The notes below the pieces were generated by a model, which saw only the letters and a list, made by a program, of their open reading frames with translations, did not search any database and was not told where the DNA came from. DNA of 64,000 nucleotides from Piscicola geometra (taxonomy: Eukaryota > Annelida > Clitellata > Hirudinida > Piscicolidae), in contig OX030962.1 of NCBI GenBank assembly GCA_943735955.1, positions 4,599,120-4,663,119 on the forward strand, given 5' to 3'. Of the stretch, positions 20,697 through 30,541 are shown piece after piece (position 1 is the stretch's first letter; each line of letters opens with the position of its first letter). The translations under genes and the position numbers were made by a program.

Positions 20697-22092
20697 TCAT
20701 TGCTTGAAGTGCTTATAGACAGTCCTATCGCCAAGGGATTGGACCTGTCTGAAGTTGTCTTGCATGGTGAAGTTTTCCAAAAACTTGAACTGCCTCAAGG
20801 CACTCAACTGAAGATTTAGTGAGAACGTGAAACTATGAATAGAAAAGATTGTTTATTAACTTGGGATTATTATCTTATTAACTTAAAATAATGGCTTAAT
20901 TCAAATGATAGCATTCTTAGAATGTTCCACTCACGAATGCAGGGCTGACGCAGAACGGCTTTCGAAGACGATTCTGTGATGGGGTCCGTGGCAAGGAGGG
21001 GCTGAAGTCCTTCCTTTGTAGTAGAAGTAGTCCTGGTTTTAGGCAGCAGGTTGTCGAGACAGAGTGTTTCTTGAGGAAGCTTTGTCATGACGGGAATTGA
21101 ATCGAAGTTCATTTTAGTAAAGCGACTTTAATTTTGTTTCTTTGATGAGATTATCATAATTTATTTCACAATTTTAATAAAAAGATGAGAAAAAAGCATG
21201 ATTAGTGAATGAAGCTCTTACTTTTTCAATTTTGTTCACTAAACCATGAGCCAGAATGAGTCTGAAACTCTTTCAAAACCTTAACGTCTTCAGTCAAAGC
21301 GGTGCTTTCCTTGAAACGATTCCAAATATTTTTTAATAAATTCATTTTCAAGTAATCTAGGCTAGGGGATAGTCTAATTAAAACCTAAATCATGCAAAAA
21401 AATCCTATTTAAATGATGAATTAAACAGTCACTCAACCTTCAGAAGGATTGATATGATCATGGCTGACCCAGGCTGACTTTTTTTATTCATGGTGGTTGG
21501 CCAAAGAAGCTTTATAGTAGAAAATCGAAATCTGCGGAACGAAATATAAATGTATTTTTCAGACACATTCATAGTATTTAAAACACTTATTAATACATTT
21601 CTCAACTAACAAAGTATATTGTTAAAATCTGGAATTTTCTTAAAAGCAACAGACTTCGCCTGAAAAGAAGTTTCCATCAACGGAGTGTTCAGAGCCTTTG
21701 GAAGCATCACTGCCCCAGTGGAACTTGTAGCCGAAGATCTTGTATTCCTCTCCATTCATCACTGTCCTGCCTCCGAAGTTGGCCAAACTGACTGCCACTG
21801 GAAGTTTAGAGTGATTGGAGGGGCTTGTGTTTTGTTGTTGGTTCATCTTGCATAGTCACGCATTAGTTATATTAAAGTCAAACTTTAAAAATCTTACTGT
21901 TATTCCCGTCGTCTACGATGAAAACATTCGTGTCTGTTTGGGTTTTTTCCAAATTGAGCTCAAGTTTCAAATAGTCATTCTGCACAGCTGCTTCAGAAGA
22001 CAGGTCAATTGGAGGCTGGTCTTTTGCATCGCAATCGGCAAAAGCAGGATCGTTCCATGGCTCTTTGTAGCTCCAAGCTTAAAGTTGAGTGT

Positions 22093-22352
<260 letters not shown>

Positions 22353-22430
22353 ATCAAATAAATGTATAAAGCTCTTTTTCATCAATTCAAGAGCGCTAAA
22401 GAGTGTTCGAGGAATTGTAAAAGAAATGAC
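22353..22430 (-). mobile_element. L2-like LINE 3' end fragment
   Basis: Read on the minus strand it gives TAGCGCTCTTGAATTGATGA, then an AAGAGCTTTATACATTTATTTGAT-like segment and the TGAT tail. This matches the AAGAGCGCTATAGAAATTTATTTGATTGATTGATT ends seen at 26.9 and 36.1 kb. Confidence 0.65.
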
Positions 22431-22739
22431 TTAGAAATTTTAAAAAAATATTTTAAAGTAGTCACAGTAGTTTGACGAAATCAGTCAATGAATTTATTAA
22501 AAAATAAATTTGAAGAGTTTGGTGTTTTACGATATTCAAAAGCTTAGAAGAGCTTCCAAGGGCGCAAGGACAACAGCCACTTCACCGGGGAGTGGGGTAA
22601 CTGGAGCTGTCTTGGCTCGTGGAGGTGGTGGGCCAGGCTGGGCACTCTTTGTGGAATCGGGGTTAGGTTGGCTGAGAATCGAGGGAGAAACAAATAGAAG
22701 GACAAACAAAGAGAATGCAAGTATCTTTTCCATGCCTCA

Positions 22740-23150
22740 GTTTGTTTTTCTGGAGCTATAAATATTATATGAATGAAATATTTTTTAACTGATTTGTGTA
22801 AATGATGGAGAATAATAAAAATAAAATATTGTTTTATATTAATTTTAAAATGGAAAAGAAAGTTAAAAGATCTCTAACTCTCAATCTACAAAAATGTTAA
22901 ACGTGGCTGACTTTCAAGCTTTAAATACAAACTATAAGCTAAACAAACAACAAAATATAAGCTATCGTTTGTAACGTTTTTAGATGCTGATTGTTGCCTC
23001 TCATTTTGATTGCGTGAATGCTTTATTAGCCTAACAAACAAATGAAATCAATTCTTTTTACACTTTTTAGGGAAGACCGGGGCAATATTTTAATGCGCCA
23101 AGGCAGGAAACTAAGGCGTCACTCACATACGTCGTGAAACACCGCATCAT
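22740..23150. other. AT-rich intergenic sequence
   Basis: Presumed promoter side of the carbonic-anhydrase-like gene on the minus strand. I see no clear TATA box at a fixed distance and no coding exon. Confidence 0.4.
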
Positions 23151-23156
23151 ATTGGA

Positions 23157-23220
23157 GCGGGATTTCTTAGATGGTAGACGTCGGACTTGCAATCTAAAGG
23201 TTGCCTGTTCGAATCCCTGA
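23157..23220 (+). repeat. tRNA-like SINE head or tRNA relic (Ala-like)
   Basis: TTAGATGGTAGACG resembles an A box and GGTTGCCTGTTCGAATCCC carries a B box (GTTCGAATCCC). A cloverleaf is only partly pairable; the anticodon-loop position reads CTTGCAA (TGC). The acceptor stem is poor, so it is more likely a SINE or tRNA pseudogene than a working tRNA. Confidence 0.5.
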
Positions 23221-23639
23221 AAAGCAGCCGTGACTATCTTATACCTAGTGTAGAGACCGACCGTTTTCCCGATTCTAGGCATTTATTTTTGAATTAATGA
23301 ATGGAAGCCAAATCTTCTCGGGCTTTTGATTCATATACACTGTTTATCTAAGCAAGGATATCTAGAATTCCGTATGCTTGTACATGTCATTCGAACAATT
23401 AGTCTAATGACACCCATAAATCAATCAACCACAATAACTAATAGATATATAATAGAGATGAGAATCGAACCCAAAGTTAATAGTTAATAGTTCGAATTCA
23501 ATATACAACGAGATCTTTGGTTAGCGGCTGCCATTTTGGCAGCCGCTCAAATAAATTTGTGGAATAAACGGTTTTGGGTATAATATATTAAAATTTTAGA
23601 ATCTAAAGTCTAAATAAAAAGTAAATTTAATTAATTAGA

Positions 23640-23834
23640 ATGTTTTTAGTGCAAATGTTGGTTGTTTTGAATCTGTCGAGAATGGCCGCAGCAGACCAAG
23701 ATGGCCGCAGGGAATCAAAGCGCTCAAGGAGAAAGGATAAAGCTTTCCATAGCAGCAGCAGTACCAGCGTTGGCAAAGACTTCTCCTTCACCCTCTTTCG
23801 CAGCCTCGGCACCAGTGGCAAGACAGAAAATTGA
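23640..23834 (+). CDS. Unrecognised 64-codon open frame inside the hAT-like element
   Basis: The frame includes MAAADQDGRRESKRSRRKDK and ends TSGKTEN with a stop. It is more GC-rich than its surroundings and basic in its first half. The opposite strand is also open over the same interval. I recognise no family and see no splice partner or promoter. It could be a captured exon or chance. Confidence 0.2.
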   Translation: MFLVQMLVVLNLSRMAAADQDGRRESKRSRRKDKAFHSSSSTSVGKDFSFTLFRSLGTSGKTEN

Positions 23835-24082
23835 GAAGAAGGATGATTGTGTTTTGAGGATGATGTGGTGATGATTGTGCTGTGGTATGAGTGTTGGTAT
23901 TGTGGTGATGAAAGAATTTTTTATTTATGGTGATAGTGATTTTTTGGCGGTGATTGTCATGGTGGGGTGGGTGAGGTTGGATTATTGAGGTTGATTGTGT
24001 GTTTATATATATATTTTAATTTATATATATACATATATTGGTAATGGTCTAAAAACCGTTTTATTTAACAAATTTATTTGAA

Positions 24083-24150
24083 GAGCGCCTTTGTTCACTT
24101 AGTAAAGGGCGCTATACAAATCATTAGTGATTGATTGATTGATTGATTGA
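24083..24150 (+). mobile_element. L2-like LINE 3' end fragment
   Basis: Nearly identical to the last 65 bp of the LINE ending at 20107 (TTCACTTAGTAAAGGGCGCT ... AGTGATTGATTGATT), so it belongs to the same subfamily. Confidence 0.8.
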
Positions 24151-24799
24151 GGATATACAGATACTTACTTTTGACAATAAAATTTTTGTAAACAAATGTT
24201 TTTACAAATAATTTTTTAAAAATGTTTTTTTAAATATCATCATTGAACGTATGCCAATAAACTTAAATTTCAATAGAATAGTTGTTGTTCTAGATGCTTG
24301 TATATGTTATTCTAACAATGACATCGATAAATCAATCACCACGATATTTAATAGATATCTAATAGAGATGTGAATTGAACCCAAACTTAATAGTTCGAGT
24401 TTGATTGAGGATACAAATATATCAGATAAACTACATAAATAAATAAAAATTTCGGTTTTTCGGTAAATATGAGATCCATTTCGGCCGAAACCGACAAATT
24501 GCCGAAACTAAGAAAATTGACAATTTCGGCGCCGAAACCGAACCGAATTTCGGTCGGTCTCTAACCTAGTGTATATGATGCAGTGTTTGCGACGTATGCA
24601 TTGAAAGATGTGTACGTCGTGTGGAGTGGTGCCTCTGGCGCATAAGAACCATGGTTCTCAGAACCATTCTAACTTTGCCTGCGTCTGTCAGGCTGTGAAT
24701 AATACAGACCATAAAAACCAATCAATAAATATAAACTATGTATATGATAGCTCACAGTTGGCTCAAAAGGGATTCGAAATGGCAACCTTTAAGTTTATA

Positions 24800-24945
24800 T
24801 TATAATAATAATAATAATGTCGAGCATTATTATAGTGGCTTTTAACCCGAACGGCTTCCAAGCCACTTAGGCTGCATATTTTCATTTGCGCCAAGTTGCA
24901 GGTCTAACGACTTATCATCTAGGCCAACCCGCTCGCTATAGCTGA
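24800..24945 (-). repeat. tRNA-derived SINE-like repeat, copy 1
   Basis: On the minus strand it carries GGCGCAAATGAAAATATGCA, AAGTGGCTTGGAAGCC and CACTATAATAATGCTCG, followed by an ATT-rich tail. All are shared with 31906-32103. The head resembles a truncated tRNA. Confidence 0.75.
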
Positions 24946-25161
24946 TTAAGAATAGGAATGCGACGGTTTCAAATCCGGATTCGGGTTGGAATTCTCAGAT
25001 TCGTAAAAGATTTGGATCCACCGAATCCATTACTAAAGATTAGGTTTAAACAGTTATAGAAATACTTTTTTTTACAATTTATATAAATAAATGGATGCTT
25101 AACTTTCTTTCTCTATCTACGTAAGGTAACGAATCCTATAAATATATACTATAGACTATAG

Positions 25162-26191
25162 CAGTGGCGCAACCAAGGGGGGGCTGGGGGGGCTCAAGCC
25201 CCCCCAGACCTTTTCGAAGGGTCTCGCAATTTTTCGAAAATCGATGAATTTTTTTGGTGGTGGGTGGGGGGGTAATGAATTTTACAATATGCCATAGAAC
25301 AATGATATTTCCTCTGGATGGCCATCGGGTCTTTATCTTAAGAAACATTTGATATATCAACACAGAACATAGAGATCCCACCAAAATAACACTAACATGT
25401 CACAAATTCTGAGAAGAAATAGAGCACCACTAGACCTTTACTACACTTTTAAATCTTTACACTTTTTATATGTGAATTTTTTAAGCCATGACACAGTATA
25501 TAAATAACAAATCAGATAGACAAAATAACTCTCGAGCTTTCAGAATTATCCAACCTTCATGGAAAGAATGCTGAAACTGTGTAAAGACAGCTCAAAATCA
25601 CATCAACACATCAAGTTTACGTGCGTATCAGTCTGATCTCATTGTATGTATCGAACTGCAAGAATTCTTTTGAGCAACAAGCCTTCAGCCCGAGTTGCAT
25701 TATATTCTCGATGTTGTTCTGAGTCTGCCAGTTACTTCATCAGATGCAGAAAGAGCATTTTCTAAACTTCGGCTAATTAAAATTCATCTTAAGACGACTG
25801 TATCTGCATGTCGTTTGCATAGCTTGTTTGAGAATATCTGCTACCAAAACCGCTACTGCACTTCTTCCAGTAAATGAAATAGTGAAAAGATTTTCACAAA
25901 CTGATCGAAAAATTATTTTGTAACTGAGAACACATCAAAATTTAGTTGAAACTAAATATTTGAACATTTTTTTTAGACTGTTTAGGATCTCATATCAAAC
26001 TTATTTTTAAATTTAACTTATAAAATTAAAATTTATTGTACAAAATATGTGAAAAAACTCGGTATAAAAACAGCGTAAAAATATAAAAATTGATGTTGCA
26101 AAACGCAACAGCTGCGGTAAATGGATTAAACAATTATTTTTTTTATACTAAAGTTGAGCCCTTCCAGCATTTTTTGCTGGTTGCGCCCCTG
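25162..26191 (+). mobile_element. Degenerate hAT element with transposase C-terminal relic
   Basis: The ends form an imperfect inverted repeat: CAGTGGCGCAACCA on the left, and its complement TGGTTGCGCCCCTG with one mismatch on the right. Subterminal C7/G7 runs are typical of this hAT group. Inside, 25695-25877 encodes LSLPVTSSDAERAFSKLRLI, a recognisable hAT dimerisation-domain motif. The rest of the transposase is decayed. No exact 8-bp target duplication was found. Confidence 0.75.
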
Positions 26192-26744
26192 CTTCTATAC
26201 ATGACTCGAACTCAAAAATTAATTTTTTCATAAGAATAATTTGTTTTTTTTATTGTTTGGAGTACATTTATCATTGTTAAAATAGTGAGAATATAGGTGG
26301 GTTTATGTTCATTAAGCTTTTTTCATAAGTATTTTTCACATTTCTCATGATTATTAAACATTAAACAAAATTCACTAATTTCAGATTATTTTCATAACAA
26401 AATTCAATGATTTAGGAATATTTTCCTCACAAAGTTCCCTAATTGCAGATTATTTCTTAAAATGTTTGAACAATGGCTTAATTTTACCGATTTAAATGGT
26501 TTTGTAGTTTAGAAAAGTAATCAATTTGGAATACCAAATGGGTTGAAACATGAACCTTAATCTATTCAGAAATATAGAAAATCCGTTTTGGAGTTACTAT
26601 TATTACTTTTCAGATAAACATATACAGATATGTAATCATATGTAATCATAAACAATAACAATCGAGTCCTAATTAAAGGTAAACCTATTTAAACGTCTCC
26701 CATTTCAGATAACAAATATATAAGGAGGAGTCTAATAGTTGTGA

Positions 26745-26913
26745 ATAAATTAAGGGATTACAAAGCAGTTATTACAAAGCTGGACTCTGATAAAATATCA
26801 TTATTTACTTTTCGTAAGGATCTGAAGACATATCTGTTTAACAAATTCATTTACCAGCGTTCTTGAATTTGAGGAAAGAGCGCTATAGAAATTTATTTGA
26901 TTGATTGATTGAT
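26745..26913 (+). mobile_element. LINE (L2/CR1-like) 3' fragment
   Basis: Encodes the C-terminal signature SLFTFRKDLKTYLFNKF, then AAGAGCGCTATAGAAATT and a (TTGA)n tail. A close relative is at 35985-36108. It is a different subfamily from the 17.4-20.1 kb element. Confidence 0.8.
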
Positions 26914-26965
26914 TTTGAATGTTTCACTATTAATATGGGGAAAAATATCTGATTAATTAAAACTA

Positions 26966-27080
26966 TGTTATTTTGCCTGTTAGCATTACCCTTTTATTAC
27001 CACACAGCTATTTAAACTTGTCTATGTCAATCGTTAATCTCATTTGCATAAGTAATGAGTACCGTTTCTGAGCTAAACCG
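26966..27080 (-). repeat. Dispersed repeat, copy 2 (inverted relative to 7804-7925)
   Basis: The reverse complement contains GAAACGGTACTCATTACTTA and ATTAACGATT with the same spacing as copy 1. Confidence 0.7.
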
Positions 27081-27171
27081 TCTCTTGCATTGGTGATTAA
27101 TACAGAGGGCGTATCTATACTACTTGTTCTTTGTAACCTAACTCTATGCCAAAACCGTTTATTTGGTTGTA

Positions 27172-27388
27172 GGTTAACTGCACACAAAAGAAAGCACACT
27201 GCATGTGTTAAATGCACATTTGATTTTGCACATTTCTTTTTTTTACAGAAAAAACGTTAATTTAGGGTTAAGGTTAAGGTTAGGATTAGAGTTAGAGTTT
27301 TCAGAAAAATCGCATTTTAAGAATACATGTGCAAAGTAAATGTGCATTTAACACGTTTGCATTGTGCTTTCTTCGTGTGCAGTTCACC
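27172..27388. mobile_element. MITE-like element with about 60-bp terminal inverted repeats
   Basis: The left arm begins GGTTAACTGCACACAAAAGA and the right arm is its imperfect complement ending GTGTGCAGTTCACC. Both arms also share GTGTTAAATGCACATTT. The centre (27260-27300) is a degenerate TTAGGGTTAAGG stretch. No coding sequence. Confidence 0.65.
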
Positions 27389-27545
27389 CATAACCCACAA
27401 ATTTATTTGAGCGGCTGCAAAAATGGAGACTTTCTCTCATGACAATGCTTCTTGATAAATATACCCATCTTTCTATTTTTTTTCTCTTTTTTTCAGATTA
27501 ATTCAAATTAATTTATTTAAGAATTTTTTTTAATTGGCCTTTTTA

Positions 27546-27587
27546 CGTCAATGACAACGTAGGTGATTACCTACGTTGTCATTGACG
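27546..27587. repeat. Perfect 19-bp inverted repeat with 4-nt loop
   Basis: The arm CGTCAATGACAACGTAGGT (27546-27564) and its exact complement (27569-27587) are separated by GATT. It lies about 70 bp upstream of the candidate exon at 27657. As DNA it could be a regulatory palindrome; as RNA it would form a very stable hairpin. Confidence 0.9.
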
Positions 27588-27656
27588 ACGCTGTGAGTCT
27601 CGTTCGAAAACTTTTAAATATAAATCTTCAACGATTAGAAATTTTATATTGAACGA

Positions 27657-27732
27657 ATGCTCGGAGGGATGGAAGCCTCTAGCAGTGAGAGCGATGTGGC
27701 AGATGAGGAGAAACTGGTGTCCCTGGAAACTA
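27657..27732 (+). CDS. Orphan candidate first exon (acidic N terminus)
   Basis: ATG at 27657 (or 27669) opens MLGGMEASSSESDVADEE and continues KLVSLET up to a consensus donor ACTA|GTGAGT at 27733. Codon content and GC rise sharply above the AT-rich surroundings, which suggests a genuine coding exon. Without splicing the frame stops eight codons later. I cannot find a following exon downstream on the plus strand, and the short sequence does not identify a family. The rest of the gene could have been lost to the transposon accumulation. Confidence 0.35.
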
Positions 27733-28092
27733 GTGAGTTACGTTATACAGTGTGGGTATGAACTTCATAATATGAAGGCATTGTGGGTATATTCAGGCTA
27801 TATGAGAGTGAGATCATAGGGGGCGCCACGAGCAAAGTATTGTGTTGGCCAACATGGAAAGTCACTAATACAAATTTTGTTAATTGATAGCCTTGCCTTT
27901 AAATTAAAGGCTTTAATGTATGTAGTTGCACGGATTTTCTAGTTTAACTTTTCGGAAATTAAATTATTATATTTGAAAAAAGAAGTTTAAAACGTGAAAA
28001 AATATACAAAATATATTACAAAGCGATGAAGATAGAGACATTTAAAAGTTGAAATTTGCTTGGGTAGTTTAACATGGTATTCGGCAAGGTAT

Positions 28093-28563
28093 GCATTGAA
28101 CTCGTCGCAACATGAACTCATCGAAACAAATTTTTTCAAAAAATTAAATTTTGTCAATGAATATGATTATAAATACTTATTAATAGTGAAATTAAAACTT
28201 ACTCGTCAAAACAGGCTAAATGTCGGCTAATTTACTCGTCAAAACAGGCTAAATGTAGGCTAACTTACTCATCGAAAGTAAATTTTAAAAAAATTTGTTT
28301 TTAATTTTAACAAATTTAATTTTGTGAATAAATATGATTATAAATATTTATTAATAGTGAAATTAAAACTTACTCATCGAAACAGGCTAAATGTAGGCTA
28401 GCTTACTTGTCGAAACAGTCTAAATGTAGGCTAACTTGTCGAAAGTAAATTTTTTAATAATTTTACTATTAATAAGTATTTATAATCAGATTTATTCACA
28501 AAAATTAAAATGCAAATTTTTTGTTTGTTTCGACGAGTTCATGTTGCGACGAGTCCATTGCAA
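28093..28563. mobile_element. MITE family 'CTCGTCG', complete copy
   Basis: Ends are inverted: GCATTGAACTCGTCGCAACA ... complement at 28531-28563. The interior repeats TACTCGTCAAAACAGGCTAA and CTAAATGTAGGCTAA and a near-palindromic pair of AATATGATTATAAATA segments. A related copy is at 58753-59270 and a lone end at 39684-39705. It encodes nothing. Confidence 0.7.
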
Positions 28564-28570
28564 TTCACAA

Positions 28571-28670
28571 GATGGTTGGCTTAGTCGGTTAAGTCGCCGA
28601 CGACCCGACCACGACACAGGTTGTACAAGCACACGTGGTACTAGTAGCAGGTTTTGAACCCGACCTGACA
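28571..28670 (+). repeat. tRNA-like sequence (SINE head candidate)
   Basis: TTGGCTTAGTCGGTTAAG resembles a class II tRNA A box and GGTTTTGAACCCG a degenerate B box. The variable region between them is long. Likely a SINE or tRNA relic. Confidence 0.4.
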
Positions 28671-28905
28671 ATCAATGTAATATTAGCACACAAATAAAAC
28701 ATATCTTTAAACTAGAAAGTAATTTCGTTCAAATATCTAAACGAATGTCTCCATTAATCATGTCAATGATGAAGCTGGCCGCTGGAAGGTCGCAGTTCAT
28801 TGCATTTTATTCATCTGTTGTCCAATAGCTTATGGCAAAGACGTCATTTTTTTCTCTCTTCCTGTCTTGTATTCTGCCGAAGTACTCTGTTTCTTTACCA
28901 TCCTT

Positions 28906-29705
28906 TCACTTTTGTATTATTAATTCACCAACTAACGACTCTCCGTTCAATATTCTTCTTATAAACAACTTTTCCGTTCTGCTTTGACCTTCAAATAATG
29001 GATCATCAGTTGATCCATCATTATTCACGAGCGTTGAAACCATCTTCTCTTTCATCTTTCTATCTTCATCTTTTGTTCTCTTCATGCCTATCCAAAATGT
29101 CCATGTCAACCGTTGCTTCTTTTATCCTTCTGACCTTTCTCATCTTGGCGGCTATCTTCATCGCATAACTAATGAGCGACTCTTGTTCTTCTTGGCTTTC
29201 CTGGTCCAACCACTCCAACATACCATTTAGTTTAGCCCTTACCTTACCCTCTATAAAACCCATTGTTAGAACTTATAAAATAATCTACCATACCCTGCAT
29301 GAATGGTTTAGATAGGATAATGAATAGGACACTAAAATGTTAATTATCAATTCATAAAAAAAAAGTAAATTAAGTTATAACAGAGAATAATACAGCAAGT
29401 GAACGAAGTTTATACCTGCGTGAATATTATGTACTGGAGCTGGGCGAGTGTCCATCAGCATCTCAGAAGAGGGACAGGACAGATCTCCTTCAAGGTACCT
29501 ACCCATCTGCCGTTCCATCACTTGTTCTGTAGCCTCCTTGGTGGAGCTTACTATCCCTGGCAATAAATTTTTTTTGACTGTTGTAGGTAACCAAATCCTT
29601 GTATACTTCATCTTCTTTCATCGGCTGTCCAAATATGTTTTCCTTCATCTTCAATATTTCTTCTGGATTCTTTTTCAGCTCTGAAATATTTTTTACAACA
29701 ATCAT
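28906..29705 (-). other. Unrecognised minus-strand open pieces
   Basis: Several short minus-strand frames occur here: 29263-29066 (GFIEGKVRAKLNGMLEWLDQ), 29109-28906 and 29705-29499. They are charged, low in complexity bias and flanked by splice-like AG/GT, so they may be exons of a decayed gene or transposon that also includes the hAT-like segment at 30060-30541. No family is recognised. Confidence 0.3.
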
Positions 29706-30059
29706 GAGTGATGGTCCCTGTATTGATTTTAAGGATTGAAATAAATATATATAAAATATTATGTATGGTTGTGATATGAAAAAAAATAATTATATTTTTA
29801 CCATCTCAAGATTGGAGAGGTTGTGACAATTTCTATAGACTTTGATCATCCAAGGCCCAGTGAGAACTTTCCCAACCAAACCAAGGGCCTGTAATTGAAC
29901 CATGTTCGTTGAGTCCTTTCCACAGTGCCTTGGTCACTTGTGTATATAATACATTATGAAAATATAGTTGAACAGAAAGAGAGATGTTAAATAAAAATGT
30001 ATCAGCCACCAAAGTTAAAATGATATACATACAGAAAAAAACCCTAAATAAAACTAAAA

Positions 30060-30541
30060 ACAGTACACACCTTTTACAATGCTGGCAGGAACACGTCGTC
30101 GACGATGCAAGTTTATGTCTTCCAGATCCATTCTCTTTGTTTCATTCACAGCGGCATCGAACATTATTTCGAACAGATTCCTTAACACTGTGAGTTCGCT
30201 CAACACGTGACGTTTACGGCGCATCACTTCTGAGATCGTCATTGTAGGACTCTGAATGCCGTAGCAAACGAGTCAGTTAATGCAAACAGACGATGAACAA
30301 CTGAAGATTTAAAGTATGTTTCCTCTGAATGCAAGGAATTCAACAAACCACGTGCTGTAATGGCTGCATCAGAAAGAGTTTTTCGATCAGCTACTATACG
30401 CTCAAACGTTTCCATAAGGTGCTCATAGTTGCAAATTACGCTGTTTATTGCTGACGCTCGTACGGTCCACCTAGTAGGGCACAGTGGTCGAAGGTTAGTC
30501 ACTGGAGCCGAGACGTGTTGCTTCTCGTTCTCATTGTACAC
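30060..30541 (-). pseudogene. hAT-like (ZMYM1/DUF4371-type) transposase fragment
   Basis: The minus strand reads LRPLCPTRWTVRASAINSVI, then HLMETFERIVADR, with a further piece MTISEVMRRKRHVLSEL ... HRRRRVPASI. The CxTRWxxR motif and the RRRRVPA motif are typical of hAT-derived proteins with a DUF4371/ZMYM1-like core. Frames are interrupted and the N-terminal zinc finger and C-terminal dimerisation domain are absent, so it is a relic. Confidence 0.65.

Larger units (their letters stand above)
23252..24564. mobile_element. hAT-type non-autonomous element with 8-bp target-site duplication
   Basis: A perfect 8-bp direct repeat CCTAGTGT flanks it (23244-23251 and 24565-24572). Inside are inverted ends AGAGACCGACCG (left) and CGGTCGGTCTCT (right, followed by AA). 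The right subterminal region is rich in TTCGGCGCCGAAACCGAA-type motifs, common in hAT elements. No transposase is recognisable. It contains an L2 tail fragment (24083-24150) and two related 110-bp segments (about 23370-23500 and 24290-24410). Confidence 0.6.

Noticed and set aside
21012..21112. Reading the carbonic-anhydrase exon 6 in a single frame as an independent protein
   Set aside because: The upstream frame loses family similarity after LLPK while another frame resumes it; a frame break explains this better.
23157..23220. Functional tRNA-Ala gene
   Set aside because: A and B boxes are present but the acceptor stem does not pair well; treated as a SINE head or relic.
24619..24634. 16-bp match (GTGTGGAGTGGTGCCT) to the 18-kb minisatellite as its possible progenitor
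   Set aside because: The match is short, low in C and G-rich, and has no extended similarity; chance is plausible.
27263..27300. Interstitial telomere (TTAGGG-like)
   Set aside because: Only a few degenerate units, enclosed in a MITE; not evidence of a chromosome end or fusion.
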